64,000 nucleotides of DNA from contig NZ_CP029562.1 in the NCBI RefSeq assembly GCF_004136315.1, forward strand, positions 992,001-1,056,000. The letters run 5' to 3'. This DNA is from Mesorhizobium sp. Pch-S. Its GTDB lineage: Bacteria > Pseudomonadota > Alphaproteobacteria > Rhizobiales > Rhizobiaceae. Positions 41,083 to 51,174 of the stretch are shown in pieces. Position 1 is the first letter of the stretch. Each line of letters starts with the position of its first letter. The notes under the pieces are model-generated. The model ran no database searches. It had not been told where the DNA came from and saw only the letters and a program-made list of their open reading frames with translations. Both the position numbers and the translations under genes were made by a program.

Positions 41083-42003
41083 TCAGAAGCTCCTCGTCGG
41101 ACGGTCCATGATGCGGCGGCCCATCAGGCTGGCCGTCAGGTCGACCATCAGAGTGGCGGTGCGGCCACGTTCATCGAGGAAGGGATTGAGTTCGACGAGG
41201 TCGAGACTGGTGACGAGACCGCTGTCGGACAGCATCTCCATGACCAGATGCGCCTCGCGCAAGGTGGCGCCGCCCGGCACCGTGGTGCCGACTGCCGGCG
41301 CGATCGACGGGTCGAGGAAATCGACGTCGAGGCTGACATGCAGAAGGCCGTTCTCCTCGGCGACACGCGCGAGGAAGGCACGCAGCAACGGCGCGATGCC
41401 GTGCTCGTCGATGGCGCGCATGTCATGCACGGTCACGCCGGCTGCCTTGAGCGCCTCACGCTCGGGTGCATCGACGCTGCGCAGGCCAAGCGTGCAGATG
41501 CGCGTCGGATCCACTCGCACGGGCAGGTCCGGGAAAACACCGTCAAAGCCCGGGAGACCGCTGACATAGGCGAGCGGCACGCCATGCAAATTGCCGCTCG
41601 TGGTGGTGTCGAGCGTATGATAGTCGGGATGCGCGTCCAGCCACAGGACAAAAAGCGGGCGCCCGGTCTCGGCAGCGCGGCGGGCGACACCCGACAGTGT
41701 GCCGGCCGAAATGGCATGATCGCCACCGAGGAAGATCGGCATGGCGTCCTTGCTGGCCTGATAGGCAGCCTCGGCAATCGCCGCCGTCCAGGCAACGATC
41801 TCCGGCAGCTTCTTCAGCGCCGGATTGCGATGCGTGATCGGCTGGGCTGCGGCCGGCTGCACCGTGCCCAGATCCTCGACCTCGTGGCCGAGCTCGGTCA
41901 GTGCCGAAATCAATCCTGCCGTGCGCAGCGCACTCGGCCCCATCTCGCAGCCGAGATGCCCGGCGCCATCCTGTTCCGGCGCACCCACGATCCTGCAACG
42001 CAT
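41083..42003 (-). CDS. rocF: Arginase
   Basis: 306 residues from the ATG at 42003 (GGAAGGAA before it). A longer frame to 42174 runs through a palindromic repeat and is not real. The metal-binding motifs of the ureohydrolase fold are all present: FLGGDHAISAG, LWLDAHPDYHT and HVSLDVDFLDPSIAP. It cleaves L-arginine into ornithine and urea with two manganese ions. With ocd just downstream and an Lrp-type regulator divergent from it, the set forms an arginine catabolic unit. Confidence 0.93.
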   Translation of the reverse strand: MRCRIVGAPEQDGAGHLGCEMGPSALRTAGLISALTELGHEVEDLGTVQPAAAQPITHRNPALKKLPEIVAWTAAIAEAAYQASKDAMPIFLGGDHAISAGTLSGVARRAAETGRPLFVLWLDAHPDYHTLDTTTSGNLHGVPLAYVSGLPGFDGVFPDLPVRVDPTRICTLGLRSVDAPEREALKAAGVTVHDMRAIDEHGIAPLLRAFLARVAEENGLLHVSLDVDFLDPSIAPAVGTTVPGGATLREAHLVMEMLSDSGLVTSLDLVELNPFLDERGRTATLMVDLTASLMGRRIMDRPTRSF

Positions 42004-42044
42004 GGCGTTCCTTCCCTGTTTTTGTTCCCTATGTCCCGGATGTT

Positions 42045-42160
42045 GACACATCCAGGACGCCTCAAGCGCCGGCGCGGCCCCTCCGGGCCGCTTGGCTAGC
42101 GCGCCAACGGGCGCGGCGCGCGGTCGCGCGCTCCAACGGTCATTCCGAATGACCGTTGGT
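42045..42160. repeat. GC-rich mosaic palindromic repeat, copy 1
   Basis: This block of about 116 bp has a copy in the opposite orientation at 53233-53352. It combines a 13-bp inverted repeat (CCAACGGTCATTC, 42133-42145, with 42147-42159), a GCGGCC hairpin and a GCGCGC-rich hairpin. It lies between the arginase start and the Lrp start, so it occupies the divergent promoter region. Confidence 0.85.
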
Positions 42161-42285
42161 ATTCTCTTGCTCAATTGAAGCGCAAACGACTGGCGGAATG
42201 AACAAACTGATTTGGCAGATATCGCTCATTGCCTTATCATTTCGGCAATATCGAATGCCAATATGGTCAATCATGGATATCCCGC

Positions 42286-42723
42286 ATGGATTCGCTCGAC
42301 GAAAAGCTGGTGACGCTGCTGAGGCATGACGGCCGCCGTTCCATCTCCGACCTTGCGGTCGACCTCGGCGTGTCGCGGGCAACGGTGCGTGCCCGCATCG
42401 AGCGGCTGGAGCGGCAGGGCGAGATCCTCGGCTATACCGTCATCTTGCGGGCGGATGCGCTCGAACAGCGCGTGCGCGGCATCATGATGATCGAGGTCGA
42501 GGGTCATGCCGCCGACCGGGTGGTGCGGGCACTGGGAGGCTTCCCGGAAATCTCCGCCATCCACACCACCAACGGCCGCTGGGACCTCGTCGTCGAACTG
42601 AACACGGAAACACTGACGCAGCTCGACGCCGTGCTGCGCAAGGTGCGGCTCATTCCGGCCATCACCGGTTCGGAAACGACGCTGCTGCTTGCGACGCCAC
42701 GCTCGACGCGGGCGCGTCTATAA
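42286..42723 (+). CDS. Lrp/AsnC family transcriptional regulator
   Basis: 145 residues from the ATG at 42286. It has the Lrp helix-turn-helix (LDEKLVTLLRHDGRRSISDL, SRATVRARIERLERQGEILG) and the RAM/ligand domain (VVRALGGFPEISAIHTTNGR, WDLVVELNTETLTQLDAVL). It is divergent from arginase and ornithine cyclodeaminase and is probably their amino-acid-responsive regulator. A small inverted repeat GGCA-N8-TGCC (42244-42259) lies just upstream. It is convergent with the acyl-CoA synthetase gene, with 4 bases between stop codons. Confidence 0.92.
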   Translation: MDSLDEKLVTLLRHDGRRSISDLAVDLGVSRATVRARIERLERQGEILGYTVILRADALEQRVRGIMMIEVEGHAADRVVRALGGFPEISAIHTTNGRWDLVVELNTETLTQLDAVLRKVRLIPAITGSETTLLLATPRSTRARL

Positions 42724-42727
42724 CAAA

Positions 42728-44476
42728 CTAGAGGCCCAGTTCCTCGACCATGGCATCGCGCATGACGAACTTCTGCGCCTTTCCGGTCACCGTCATCGGC
42801 AGGCTGTCCTTGAAGCGGATGTAGCGCGGCACCTTGTAGTGCGAGATCTGGCCGGCGCAGAAGGCCTTCACCTCCTCTTCGCTCATCGCCTCGCCCGGTT
42901 TCACCACGATCCAGGCGGCGATCTCCTCGCCATATTTTGCGTCAGGCACGCCGAACACCTGCACTTCCTTGACCTTCGGGTGGCGGTAGAGGAACTCCTC
43001 GACCTCGCGCGGATAAACGTTCTCGCCGCCGCGGATGACCATGTCCTTCACGCGGCCGACGATGTTGCAGAAACCTTCCTCGTCGATGGTGGCGAGGTCG
43101 CCCGTATGCATCCAGCCGTCCGGGTCGATCGCCTCGTCGGTCTTTTCCTGGTCTTCCCAATAGCCTTTCATCACCGAGTAACCGCGCGTGCACAGTTCGC
43201 CGCGCTCGCCGACCGGCACGGTCTCGCCCTCGGCATCCACCACCTTGACCTCCACATGCGGATGGATGCGCCCGACCGTCGAGACGCGCTTCTCGAGCGG
43301 ATCATCAACCCCGCTCTGGAAGGAGACGGGACTGGTCTCGGTCATGCCGTAGGCGATCGTCACCTCCGACATGTTCATCAGCGCGATGACCTTCTTCATC
43401 ACCTCGATCGGGCAAGGCGAGCCGGCCATGATGCCGGTGCGCAAGGACGACAGGTCGAAGCTCTTGAAATCGGCATGGTCGAGCATGGCGACAAACATGG
43501 TCGGCACGCCGTAGAGCCCGGTGCAGCGCTCGTCGGATATCGCCTTCAGCGTCACGCCGGGGTCGAAGCCCTCCCCCGGGAAAACCATGGTGGCGCCCTT
43601 GGAGACGCAGCCCATCGAGCCCATCGACATGCCAAAGCAATGATAAAAAGGTACCGGAATGCAGAGCCGGTCCTTCGCGGTCAGCCGAATGGCGGCGGTG
43701 ACGAAATTGCCGTTGTTGACGATGTTGGCGTGGGTGAGCGTGGCACCCTTCGGCGCACCGGTGGTGCCGCTGGTGAACTGGATGTTGATGGCATCGTCCG
43801 GCTTCAGGCTCGCGCTGATGCGGTCGAGCCCGGCGCGGTCGGCACCAGCGCCCATGGCGAGCACATCGCCGAAATTGAGCATGCCAGGCGAAACCTCCTC
43901 ACCCATGCGGATGACGGTCTTCAGCGCCGGCAGTTTCCCGGCAGCGAGTTTGCCGGGTTCGGCGCTGTCGATCTCTGGCGCCAGCGTACGGATCATGCCG
44001 AGATAGTCCGAGGTCTTGAACTGTGCCGCCGTGACCAGCGCCTTGCAGCCGACCTTGTTCAGCGCATAGTCGAGTTCGGCGAGCCGGTAGGCCGGATTGA
44101 TGTTAACGAGGATCAGGCCGATACGGGCGGTGGCATACTGCGTCACCAGCCACTCCCAGCGGTTCGGCGACCAGATGCCGACGCGATCGCCCTTCACCAG
44201 TCCGAGTGTCGCCAGCCCGGCGGCGAAGTCGTCGACAACGCTTGCCAGTTCATCCCAGGAGAAGCGCTTGTCCTGACTTGGGAACACCGCGGCGTCGCGT
44301 GGTCCATAGGCCCGCACCGTGTCGGCCAGAAGCTGCGGAATGGTCTTGTCGAGCAGCGGCTGCAGGCGCTCGCCGGAGACATGCGACAGCCCTTCCTTCG
44401 GGGCAATGAAGACAATCCCCACCTGAACAGGATTTGACGGTCGCGTGCCTTTCAGTTCGTCCGGATTGATCGCCAT
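42728..44476 (-). CDS. Fatty acyl-CoA synthetase, AMP-binding enzyme
   Basis: The 582-residue enzyme has the adenylation signature [20 protein letters not shown], the YGMTETSP motif, the [15 protein letters not shown] segment with the ribose-binding Asp, and the C-terminal catalytic Lys in [14 protein letters not shown]. Its length and [16 protein letters not shown] substrate region fit medium- or long-chain acyl-CoA ligases of the FadD/AcsF kind. It activates fatty acids with ATP and CoA. A strong GGAGGAGGAGG lies before its ATG. The precise chain length is not predictable. Confidence 0.9.
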   Translation of the reverse strand: MAINPDELKGTRPSNPVQVGIVFIAPKEGLSHVSGERLQPLLDKTIPQLLADTVRAYGPRDAAVFPSQDKRFSWDELASVVDDFAAGLATLGLVKGDRVGIWSPNRWEWLVTQYATARIGLILVNINPAYRLAELDYALNKVGCKALVTAAQFKTSDYLGMIRTLAPEIDSAEPGKLAAGKLPALKTVIRMGEEVSPGMLNFGDVLAMGAGADRAGLDRISASLKPDDAINIQFTSGTTGAPKGATLTHANIVNNGNFVTAAIRLTAKDRLCIPVPFYHCFGMSMGSMGCVSKGATMVFPGEGFDPGVTLKAISDERCTGLYGVPTMFVAMLDHADFKSFDLSSLRTGIMAGSPCPIEVMKKVIALMNMSEVTIAYGMTETSPVSFQSGVDDPLEKRVSTVGRIHPHVEVKVVDAEGETVPVGERGELCTRGYSVMKGYWEDQEKTDEAIDPDGWMHTGDLATIDEEGFCNIVGRVKDMVIRGGENVYPREVEEFLYRHPKVKEVQVFGVPDAKYGEEIAAWIVVKPGEAMSEEEVKAFCAGQISHYKVPRYIRFKDSLPMTVTGKAQKFVMRDAMVEELGL

Positions 44477-44559
44477 GGCCTCCTCCTCCGCTAGCAGTGA
44501 AAGGCTATCAGCCAGCCACCGATGAGAAAATCAGGCCAAAAGTCTGATGGCAACACCCG

Positions 44560-45261
44560 TCAGGCAAGCGAAGCCGCGACCTTTGCAGCGATATCGGCGA
44601 CGAGGGCGGCATCGGCCGGCTTGCGTTGCTTCTTCGAGACAACGAGGCAGGCCTGTGACTGCAGCACGATGCCGTCCGACAGGATCTTCAGATGGTTCGC
44701 CTTCAGCGTCGAGCCGGTGGTGGTGATGTCGACGATGATATCGGCCGAGCCTGCCGCCGGTGCGCCTTCGGTCGCGCCCAGGCTTTCGACGATGCGATAG
44801 ACCTGGATGCCATGCTTGGCGGTGAAGAACTGCTGCGTCAGCCGCCAGTATTTGGTTGCGATGCGCAGCCGGCGGCCATGGCGCTGGCGGAAGTCGGCGG
44901 CGACGTCGTCGAGATCGGCCATCGAGTCGACGTCGAACCAGATGTCCGGCACCGCCACCACGACATCGGCGTGGCCGAAGCCGAGCCGCGCGGCGATCTC
45001 GGCGCGCGACTGCCAGTCCGCCAGGTTCTCGCGCAGCAGGTCCTCGCCGGTGATGCCGAGGTCGACGGCGCCCTGCCCGATCTCGCCGGCAATTTCCGAA
45101 GCCGACAGGAAGGCCACCTCGATGTCATCGCGACCGGCGATGCGGGCATGATATTTGCGATCGTCTTCCGGCAGGCTGACGGCGAGCCCGGCCTTGGCCA
45201 GCACTTCCAGCGCCTGTTCCTTCAACCGCCCCTTGGACGGGATCGCCAGCGTCACGGTCAT
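44560..45261 (-). CDS. hisG: ATP phosphoribosyltransferase catalytic subunit HisG (short form)
   Basis: The 233-residue protein is the short HisG, which lacks the C-terminal regulatory domain and needs HisZ. The N-terminal [16 protein letters not shown], the phosphate-binding [16 protein letters not shown] and the PRPP loop [16 protein letters not shown] are present. It catalyses the first step of histidine synthesis. Its ATG overlaps the hisZ stop (ATGA), so the two subunits are translationally coupled. Confidence 0.96.
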   Translation of the reverse strand: MTVTLAIPSKGRLKEQALEVLAKAGLAVSLPEDDRKYHARIAGRDDIEVAFLSASEIAGEIGQGAVDLGITGEDLLRENLADWQSRAEIAARLGFGHADVVVAVPDIWFDVDSMADLDDVAADFRQRHGRRLRIATKYWRLTQQFFTAKHGIQVYRIVESLGATEGAPAAGSADIIVDITTTGSTLKANHLKILSDGIVLQSQACLVVSKKQRKPADAALVADIAAKVAASLA

Positions 45262-46382
45262 GATGCGTCACCCCGCAGCGCCTCGATGCGGTCGAGCCAG
45301 ACCGAGAAGCCGACACCCGGGATCTGGCCCTTGGCGCCGAGCAGCGTCAGCAGGCGGTCATAGCGGCCGCCGCCGACCAGCGGGCGTTCACTGTGCCCGG
45401 ATGCGATCTCGAAGACGAGACCCGTATAATAGTCGAGCGGACGGCCGAAGGCGGCGTCATAGTGGACCGCATCGCCCGTCAGGCCGTGACCGGCAACCGC
45501 CTCCGCCCTCGCGGCAAAGGTGTCGAGCGCAGAGCCCAGAGCCAACCCCGCACTCGAGGCAAACTCCTGCAGGGCCCCTGCCGCCTGCGACAGCGGCACA
45601 TGGATGGCAAGGAACGTCTTCAGCGCGGCGAAGGCCTCGTCGGATAGCCGCACCGAGCGCAGCTGCGCCTTCTCGATCAGCCGGCGCGCGATGTCGGCCG
45701 GCGTGCGGCTGGCGGAAGCAGAAAGGCCAAGTTTTTCCATGTCGGCGGCGATATGCGTCGTCAGGGCGTCGAGGTCGGCATCCAGTGCCAGCGTGGCGAC
45801 CGGCGGCGGCAGTTGGCCGTTGCGTGGCGGATTGGCGAGATCGGCAAGGGCGGCTTCCAGCATCGCCTTCGAACCGAAGGCACGGGCAAGCCGCATGCGC
45901 CAGCCGCGCGGCAGGCCGAGCGCCGCCAGCACGGCCTCGAAGATGGCCTGGTCACCCAGCGTGACCGAAAGCGCGCGCTTCGGCAGCACCAGCGCCAGCA
46001 AGGCATGGGCGTCGGCAACGCTGCGGGCGTCGGCGGCTGCGGTATCGCCATCGCCGAGATCCTCGATGCCGGCCTGGAAGAATTCGTTGCCGCCGTCGCG
46101 GCGCTGGCGGAAGACCTCGCCGAGATAACCGTAGCGGCGCGGCGTGCCCGCCTGGCTGGCAATGTGGTCGAGGCAGACCGGAATGGTGAACTCGGGACGC
46201 AGGCAAAGCGTCTGCCCGGTCTCGCTCTCGGTCAGGAAGATGCGGCGGCGCAGATCCTCGCCAGCCATGTCGAGGAATGGATCTGCCGGCTGCAGCACGG
46301 CGACGTCGACGAGGCCGACGCCACGCTGTTCGAGCAGCGCCACCACTTCATCGGCAAAGGCAGGCGGACGCGCGCCTCTCAT
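45258..46382 (-). CDS. hisZ: ATP phosphoribosyltransferase regulatory subunit HisZ
   Basis: The 374-residue protein is a histidyl-tRNA synthetase paralogue without aminoacylation function: it has class II motif remnants ([67 protein letters not shown]) but no anticodon-binding domain. It joins short HisG as the regulatory subunit that senses histidine. It overlaps VOC upstream and hisG downstream by 4 bases each. Confidence 0.95.
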   Translation of the reverse strand: MRGARPPAFADEVVALLEQRGVGLVDVAVLQPADPFLDMAGEDLRRRIFLTESETGQTLCLRPEFTIPVCLDHIASQAGTPRRYGYLGEVFRQRRDGGNEFFQAGIEDLGDGDTAAADARSVADAHALLALVLPKRALSVTLGDQAIFEAVLAALGLPRGWRMRLARAFGSKAMLEAALADLANPPRNGQLPPPVATLALDADLDALTTHIAADMEKLGLSASASRTPADIARRLIEKAQLRSVRLSDEAFAALKTFLAIHVPLSQAAGALQEFASSAGLALGSALDTFAARAEAVAGHGLTGDAVHYDAAFGRPLDYYTGLVFEIASGHSERPLVGGGRYDRLLTLLGAKGQIPGVGFSVWLDRIEALRGDAS

Positions 46383-46747
46383 GACGTCACTTTCTGCATC
46401 AGTTCGATGCGGTTGCCGAATGGATCATAGACATGGATGCGCTCGTAGCCTTCGAGCGGCACATCGGTCGCCGTCCGGTACCCGGCCGTTACCGCCGCTG
46501 CCTCCAGCCGCTTCACATCATCGACCAGGAAGGCCGGATGCGCCTTGGCGGCCGCGTGGAAGTCGGGATCGACGCCGAGATGCACCTTGACCACAGCGCT
46601 TTCGAACCAGCAGCCGCCACGCCTGGCAAGGTTATCGAGTTTCGCCACCTCGGTCAGGCCCAGTATGCCGGCATAGAAGGCGCGCGCGTCGGCCTCGCGC
46701 CCGGCTGGCATGGCAAGCTGGACGTGATCGATGGCAAGCAGGGTCAT
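46379..46747 (-). CDS. VOC family protein (glyoxalase/bleomycin resistance fold)
   Basis: 122 residues from the ATG at 46747. Two beta-alpha-beta-beta-beta modules are visible, with the first metal-ligand position in AIDHVQLAMPAG and the last Glu in YDPFGNRIELMQ. The function is unknown; relatives isomerise or oxidise small substrates or confer resistance. It overlaps hisZ by 4 bases, so it is part of the histidine operon transcript. Its Shine-Dalgarno GGGGAGG is contributed by the edge of the palindromic repeat at 46760-46904. Confidence 0.82.
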   Translation of the reverse strand: MTLLAIDHVQLAMPAGREADARAFYAGILGLTEVAKLDNLARRGGCWFESAVVKVHLGVDPDFHAAAKAHPAFLVDDVKRLEAAAVTAGYRTATDVPLEGYERIHVYDPFGNRIELMQKVTS

Positions 46748-46759
46748 TGAGCAACGCCT

Positions 46760-46904
46760 CCCCTTCTCCCCTTGCGGGAGAAGGTGGATCGGCGCGCAGC
46801 GCCGAGACGGATGAGGGGTGTTGGAAGAAACGGGATGCTGGCGATCCGGCCAACACCCCTCATCCGGCCCTCCGGGCCACCTTCTCCCACAAGGGGAGAA
46901 GGGG
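46760..46904. repeat. 145-bp nested palindromic element between hisS and VOC
   Basis: Outer 15-bp arms (CCCCTTCTCCCCTTG, 46760-46774, with 46890-46904) and inner 17-bp arms (46808-46824 with 46850-46866) are perfect inverted repeats, so the whole element can fold into a cruciform or a long hairpin. It lies inside the hisS-VOC-hisZ-hisG transcript and could set relative expression. Confidence 0.85.
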
Positions 46905-46930
46905 TCGGCAACGTCGAGCAAGCACTGGCC

Positions 46931-48436
46931 TCAGCCACGTTCGCGCTCCGCCTGCTGCGCGGCGAGGATCTTCTTCACCTCGGCGACCAGATCGGCTTCC
47001 TTCACCGTGACCTGGCCCGGCCGTGCTTCCTTGTATTCGGCATGATCGGCGATCGCCGCCGCCTGCCTGGCGCCTTCGATCAGGTCCTTCAGCTGGACTT
47101 CGCCGGCCTCGCGTTCGCTCGAGCCCTGGATGACGGCGATCGGCGACCCGCGACGGTCGGCATATTTCAGCTGCGCCTTCATGCCGGCGCCCCCGAGATA
47201 GAGTTCGGCGCGGATACCGGCCTGGCGCAGGTCCGACACCATCTTCTGGTAACGGCCGAGGCTTTCCGTGTCCTTGTCCATCACCAGAACGATCACCGGC
47301 TGCAGGATGTCGGAGGTGTCGAGCTTGCCGAGGTTCTTCAGCGCCGTCATCAGGCGCGAGACGCCGATGGAGAAACCCGTCGCTGGCACCGGTTCGCCAC
47401 GGAAGCGCGAGACCAGCCCGTCATAACGTCCGCCGCCGCCAACCGAGCCGAAGCGCACGATCTTGCCTTCGTCGTTGGGAATCTCGGCCAGCAGCTCGGC
47501 CTCGTAGACCGGGCCGGTGTAATATTCGAGGCCGCGCACGATGGAAGGATCGATCTTGACGCGTGTGTCGAGATAGCCGGCGGCCGCGACCATCGCGCCG
47601 ATATCCTGCAATTCCTGCACGCCTTCGGCGCCGCGTTCCGATCCGGCGACGGCTTCGCGCATCTTGGCCAGCGTGTCGGCAAGATCGCCGGTGCCCGGCG
47701 CGGTCAGGAGCAGCACGCGATCGGACTGCGCGGCATCCAGTCCGGCACCCTTGGTGAAGTCGCCGCTCTCGTCGAGGCGCCCCTTGCCAAGCAGCGCGCG
47801 CACACCGTCCGGCCCGACCTTGTCGAGTTTGTCGATGGCGCGCAGCACGGTCAGGCGGCGGCCGGCATTGTCGTCGCCGCCGAGGCCGATCGCTTCGAGC
47901 ACACCGTCGAGCACCTTGCGGTTGTTGACGCGGATGGCATAGTCGCCGCGCTTGATGCCGAGCGCTTCCATGACATCGGCCATCATCATCGCCATTTCGG
48001 CATCCGCCGCGACGCCCGGCGTGCCGACGGTGTCGGCGTCGAACTGCATGAACTGGCGGAAGCGGCCGGGGCCCGGCTTCTCGTTGCGGAACACCCAGCC
48101 GGAGCGGTAGCTGCGATAGGGTTTCGGCAGGCGCTCATAATTCTCGGCGACGAAACGCGCCATCGGCGCCGTCAGGTCATAGCGCAGCGACAGCCACTGC
48201 TCGTCATCGTCCTGGAAGGAGAAGACGCCTTCATTGGGACGGTCCTGGTCCGGCAGGAACTTGCCCAGCGCATCGGTATATTCGATCAGCGGCTGGTCGA
48301 CCGGCTCGAAGCCATAGAGCTCATAGACCGCGCGAATGGTCGCCATCATCTTCTCGACGGCACGGATGTCCTCGGCGCTGCGGTCGACAAGGCCGCGCGG
48401 CAGCCGCGCTTTCATCTTTTCCGGTTTGTCGGCCAT
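46931..48436 (-). CDS. hisS: Histidyl-tRNA synthetase
   Basis: The 501-residue enzyme has class II motifs: [14 protein letters not shown] and [20 protein letters not shown] (motif 2), the histidine-A loop [13 protein letters not shown], the [12 protein letters not shown] stretch and [10 protein letters not shown] (motif 3), plus a C-terminal anticodon-binding domain ([20 protein letters not shown]). It charges tRNA-His. It is the first gene of the hisS-VOC-hisZ-hisG run; the grouping of hisS with hisZ and hisG is common in Hyphomicrobiales. Confidence 0.95.
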   Translation of the reverse strand: MADKPEKMKARLPRGLVDRSAEDIRAVEKMMATIRAVYELYGFEPVDQPLIEYTDALGKFLPDQDRPNEGVFSFQDDDEQWLSLRYDLTAPMARFVAENYERLPKPYRSYRSGWVFRNEKPGPGRFRQFMQFDADTVGTPGVAADAEMAMMMADVMEALGIKRGDYAIRVNNRKVLDGVLEAIGLGGDDNAGRRLTVLRAIDKLDKVGPDGVRALLGKGRLDESGDFTKGAGLDAAQSDRVLLLTAPGTGDLADTLAKMREAVAGSERGAEGVQELQDIGAMVAAAGYLDTRVKIDPSIVRGLEYYTGPVYEAELLAEIPNDEGKIVRFGSVGGGGRYDGLVSRFRGEPVPATGFSIGVSRLMTALKNLGKLDTSDILQPVIVLVMDKDTESLGRYQKMVSDLRQAGIRAELYLGGAGMKAQLKYADRRGSPIAVIQGSSEREAGEVQLKDLIEGARQAAAIADHAEYKEARPGQVTVKEADLVAEVKKILAAQQAERERG

Positions 48437-48736
48437 GGTCTTGAACTCGCTGTCGATGGCATAGGCATGTCAAAAACTGCCGCTTTCGCGGCGCGGTTGT
48501 CCTAGCCGATGCAGGCAGGTGCGGCAAGGCGTTTGCCGGAGACAACACTTTCCAGCGCGACAGCGGTTTCGCGACGGCAGAACCGCTGGAATGAGCCCCT
48601 TGAAGCCTCCCCGGCTAACCACTCGTCAACCATTGCGGCCAAAAGCGCCAAAACGCACCAATTTGGCCATTATCGCGGCATCGTGCCGACATAATCGACG
48701 CCGATAAGCGGCTTGAAACCAAGGACTTGCACTGAA
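48437..48736. other. 300-bp divergent intergenic region
   Basis: This gap separates hisS (minus) from the small membrane protein gene (plus) and must hold both promoters. I saw no gene, no long inverted repeat and no attenuator-like histidine-rich leader. Confidence 0.5.
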
Positions 48737-48982
48737 ATGGCTGCGGCGCACAAAATCGAACTGCTGGATGAACCGGTCATGACCGCACAGGTGATACCGC
48801 TGCGCCGTTCCGAAGTCCTCGCGCCCACGGTCACCCAGCAGGCGGGACCATTCGAGGTGCCTGCCACCGATCGCAGAAGCTCCGGCCTCGGCGACATCCT
48901 GATCACCGGCCTGCTGGTGATCTACCCGGCACTCGCCACCATCACCGCGATCATCATCGGGCTGATGCTGTCGCGCGGCTGA
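48737..48982 (+). CDS. Small single-pass membrane protein
   Basis: 81 residues from the ATG at 48737. The N-terminal half is hydrophilic (KIELLDEPVMTAQVIPLRRS), and the C-terminal 27 residues form one membrane helix (ILITGLLVIYPALATITAII). It lies between hisS and the DUF389 gene and reads like a genuine short gene, but I recognise no family. It could be a tail-anchored accessory subunit. Confidence 0.5.
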   Translation: MAAAHKIELLDEPVMTAQVIPLRRSEVLAPTVTQQAGPFEVPATDRRSSGLGDILITGLLVIYPALATITAIIIGLMLSRG

Positions 48983-49104
48983 ACGCCTGCCTCGCACGAT
49001 AATGACCTCCCGAAGCTCGGCGCTGGACAGCGCCGGCCGCCTGCGGCATCCATGCGCGCGGGCAGATGCCCGGATGAACCTCCATCGAGGAGAGGGCATT
49101 GCCG

Positions 49105-50073
49105 ATGCTTCAGGTCCGTGTGCTGACGCCGCCCCAGAGTTGCGAAGCCGCCATCAAGGCCATCAAGGCAAATGCGACGACGGCCAATCTCGTGGTGCTG
49201 CACGGCGCAGCACTGGGCGGCAAGGGGGACGTCCTGCTGTTCGACGTGGCGCGCGAAACCGCAAATGCCATCGTCGATGCGCTGCGCGCTCTTGGCATCG
49301 AAAAGACCGGCTCCATTTCGCTGCATGACAACGTCACGATCATTTCAGAGGCGGCCGATCGAGCCGAGGCAGCAGCGGATGGCCACCCCGCCGACGCCGT
49401 CATCTGGGACGAGATCGAGGACCAGGCGCATGAGGACGCCGACCTCTCGTGGTCGTTCCTGACCTTTCTGGTGCTGGCGACCTTGATTGCCAGCATCGGG
49501 CGTTATGTCGACCAGCCTATCTTGATCATCGGCGCCATGGTGGTCGGGCCGGACTTCGCTCCTGTGGCGGCGATCTGCCTGGCAATTGCCCGGCGTCGCT
49601 GGTCGCTGCTGCGACCGGCAGCGACCACCCTGATCGGCGGCTTCGCTACGGCCACCGCCATTGCCTGGCTTGTCTGGGCGGCCGCCTATACCGCCGGCTT
49701 CGTCGATTTTGCTGCCGCGACCAGCGGCCCGCAGACACAGTTCATCGTCAAGCCCGACGCGTGGTCCTTCATCATTGCAGTGCTGGCCGGCTGTGCGGGC
49801 GTGCTCTCGCTGACGGCCGCGAAGTCGTCGGCGCTGGTCGGCGTGTTCATTTCCATCACCACCGTACCGGCGGTCGGCACGATTGCACTGACGCTCGCCG
49901 TCGGTGCGTGGGATGAAGCGCGGGCAGCGCTGATCCAGCTTGTGGTCAATGTCGTCGGCATGATCATCGCCGGCACGGCAACGCTCATGATCCAGCAGCG
50001 TCTGCTGCACGATCCGCGCAAGAGCCTGGCCGAGAGGGCCAGAAGGAGACGGATTCGAGCCCAACGCGGCTAA
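49105..50073 (+). CDS. DUF389 family membrane protein
   Basis: 322 residues from the ATG at 49105, just after a GAGGAGAGGG stretch. The N-terminal domain (about 1-95) is soluble, with the pattern VRVLTPPQSCEAAIKAIKAN. The C-terminal part has six membrane helices with the DUF389 core (ILIIGAMVVGPDFAPVAAIC, TLIGGFATATAIAWLVWAAA, FISITTVPAVGTIALTLAVG). Function is unknown in this widespread family. The protein ends in a basic tail (ARRRRIRAQRG). Confidence 0.88.
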   Translation: MLQVRVLTPPQSCEAAIKAIKANATTANLVVLHGAALGGKGDVLLFDVARETANAIVDALRALGIEKTGSISLHDNVTIISEAADRAEAAADGHPADAVIWDEIEDQAHEDADLSWSFLTFLVLATLIASIGRYVDQPILIIGAMVVGPDFAPVAAICLAIARRRWSLLRPAATTLIGGFATATAIAWLVWAAAYTAGFVDFAAATSGPQTQFIVKPDAWSFIIAVLAGCAGVLSLTAAKSSALVGVFISITTVPAVGTIALTLAVGAWDEARAALIQLVVNVVGMIIAGTATLMIQQRLLHDPRKSLAERARRRRIRAQRG

Positions 50074-50087
50074 AGACCCACGGGCCG

Positions 50088-50218
50088 GCGTTTCCGCGAA
50101 AAACGGGAAACGCTCTCGAGCAATTCCAGCAAAAGTGCGTAGCGGTTTGCGTCCGGAAATTGCGTCAAAACAAGAAGATAGAGCATTGCCGGCGATTCTG
50201 TTTTTGCCGGAAATGCTC
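50088..50218. repeat. Composite of partial repeats
   Basis: A shortened palindrome-2 unit (GCGTTTCC...GGGAAACGC, 50088-50113) is followed by a second family of about 70 bp starting GAGCAATTCCAG and by a further AGAGCATT...AATGCTCT palindrome ending at 50218, where repeat copy D begins. It looks like several short elements inserted next to each other downstream of the DUF389 gene. Confidence 0.7.
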
Positions 50219-50321
50219 TAGAGCATTTTGTAGCCAAGTGGAATCACTTGGCGTTACAAAAATGCGACGAAAACAAAAACTTAGCGTTTCCGCGTTTCCG
50301 TGAAAAAACGGAAACGCTCTA
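50219..50321 (-). repeat. Two-palindrome intergenic repeat, copy D
   Basis: A further copy of the 103-bp element. Its palindrome-2 end overlaps the TAG stop codon of the tag gene (50319-50321). Read in the direction of tag, the stop codon is followed by the AGAGCG hairpin and a T-rich tract; in this copy the second palindrome has lost a few bases (TTAGCGTTTCC rather than TTAGAGCGTTTCC). Confidence 0.9.
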
Positions 50322-50954
50322 GGCAGGCCGCTTCAGCGCCTGCCGCTCGGCCTCGACCTCGGCGCGGCAGACACAGCCTTCGATATGATCGTTGACCATG
50401 CCCATGGCCTGCATGAAGGCGTAGACGGTTGTCGGGCCGACAAAGGTCCAGCCACGCTTCTTCAGTTCCTTCGAGATGCGGGTCGACACAGCCGTGGTCG
50501 GGTTGGCGCGCAGATGGGTGATGTCGACCACTGCAGGCCGCTCCTGCGGGCCGGGCTCGAAGCTCCAGAACCAGGCGGCGAGCGAACCAGCCTCCTTGAC
50601 CAGTTCCTGCGCGCGTCTGGCATTGTTGATGGTCGAGACGATCTTGCCGCGATGGCGGATGATGCCGGCATTGGTCAACAGCCGTTCGACGTCGGCATCG
50701 GTGAACCGCGCGACCTTGTCGAAATCGAAACCAACGAAGGCTTCGCGGAAAGCCTCGCGTTTGCGCAGGATGGTCAGCCAGGACAGACCCGACTGGAAGC
50801 CTTCCAGGCAGATCTTCTCGAACAGGCGGCGGTCGTTGGTCACCGGCCGGCCCCATTCATGGTCATGATAAAGCTGGTAGTCGGGCAGGTTGCCGTGCCA
50901 GGCACACCGGGTGACGCCATCGACCCCGGTGATCAAACCATTGTTGTCGCTCAT
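50319..50954 (-). CDS. tag: DNA-3-methyladenine glycosylase I
   Basis: The 211-residue enzyme has the Tag signature: CAWHGNLPDYQLYHDHEWGR at the N-terminus with the zinc Cys, LFEKICLEGFQSGLSWLTIL with the base-binding aromatic residues, and the C-terminal zinc end HIEGCVCR. It removes 3-methyladenine from alkylated DNA. Its last codon is followed by a TAG that belongs to repeat copy D. Confidence 0.95.
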   Translation of the reverse strand: MSDNNGLITGVDGVTRCAWHGNLPDYQLYHDHEWGRPVTNDRRLFEKICLEGFQSGLSWLTILRKREAFREAFVGFDFDKVARFTDADVERLLTNAGIIRHRGKIVSTINNARRAQELVKEAGSLAAWFWSFEPGPQERPAVVDITHLRANPTTAVSTRISKELKKRGWTFVGPTTVYAFMQAMGMVNDHIEGCVCRAEVEAERQALKRPA

Positions 50955-51174
50955 TGCAAATCCATTCGTTAACGCCTGGAAAGCGTGCTTTACCGGGGCT
51001 TTACCAGATTCCTGAACCAGCCGGTAACCACACCAAAAGGTTTACTGACAAAGCGGCATTTTAAACGTTCGCGATTCACCATTCGCTTGCCGCCTGCGGA
51101 CAACATGCCGATCGAGGCCGCGAGGAACACCCGTTTCCTGCGCGGCGCGACGATCGAGTTGAGAGTGCGTCCCT

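Noticed and set aside
42004-42174. N-terminal extension of arginase
   Set aside because: It is the translation of the palindromic repeat at 42045-42160 and would displace a good ribosome binding site at 42003.
46748-46921. N-terminal extension of the VOC protein
   Set aside because: It translates the 145-bp palindromic element; the ATG at 46747 gives the family's usual start.
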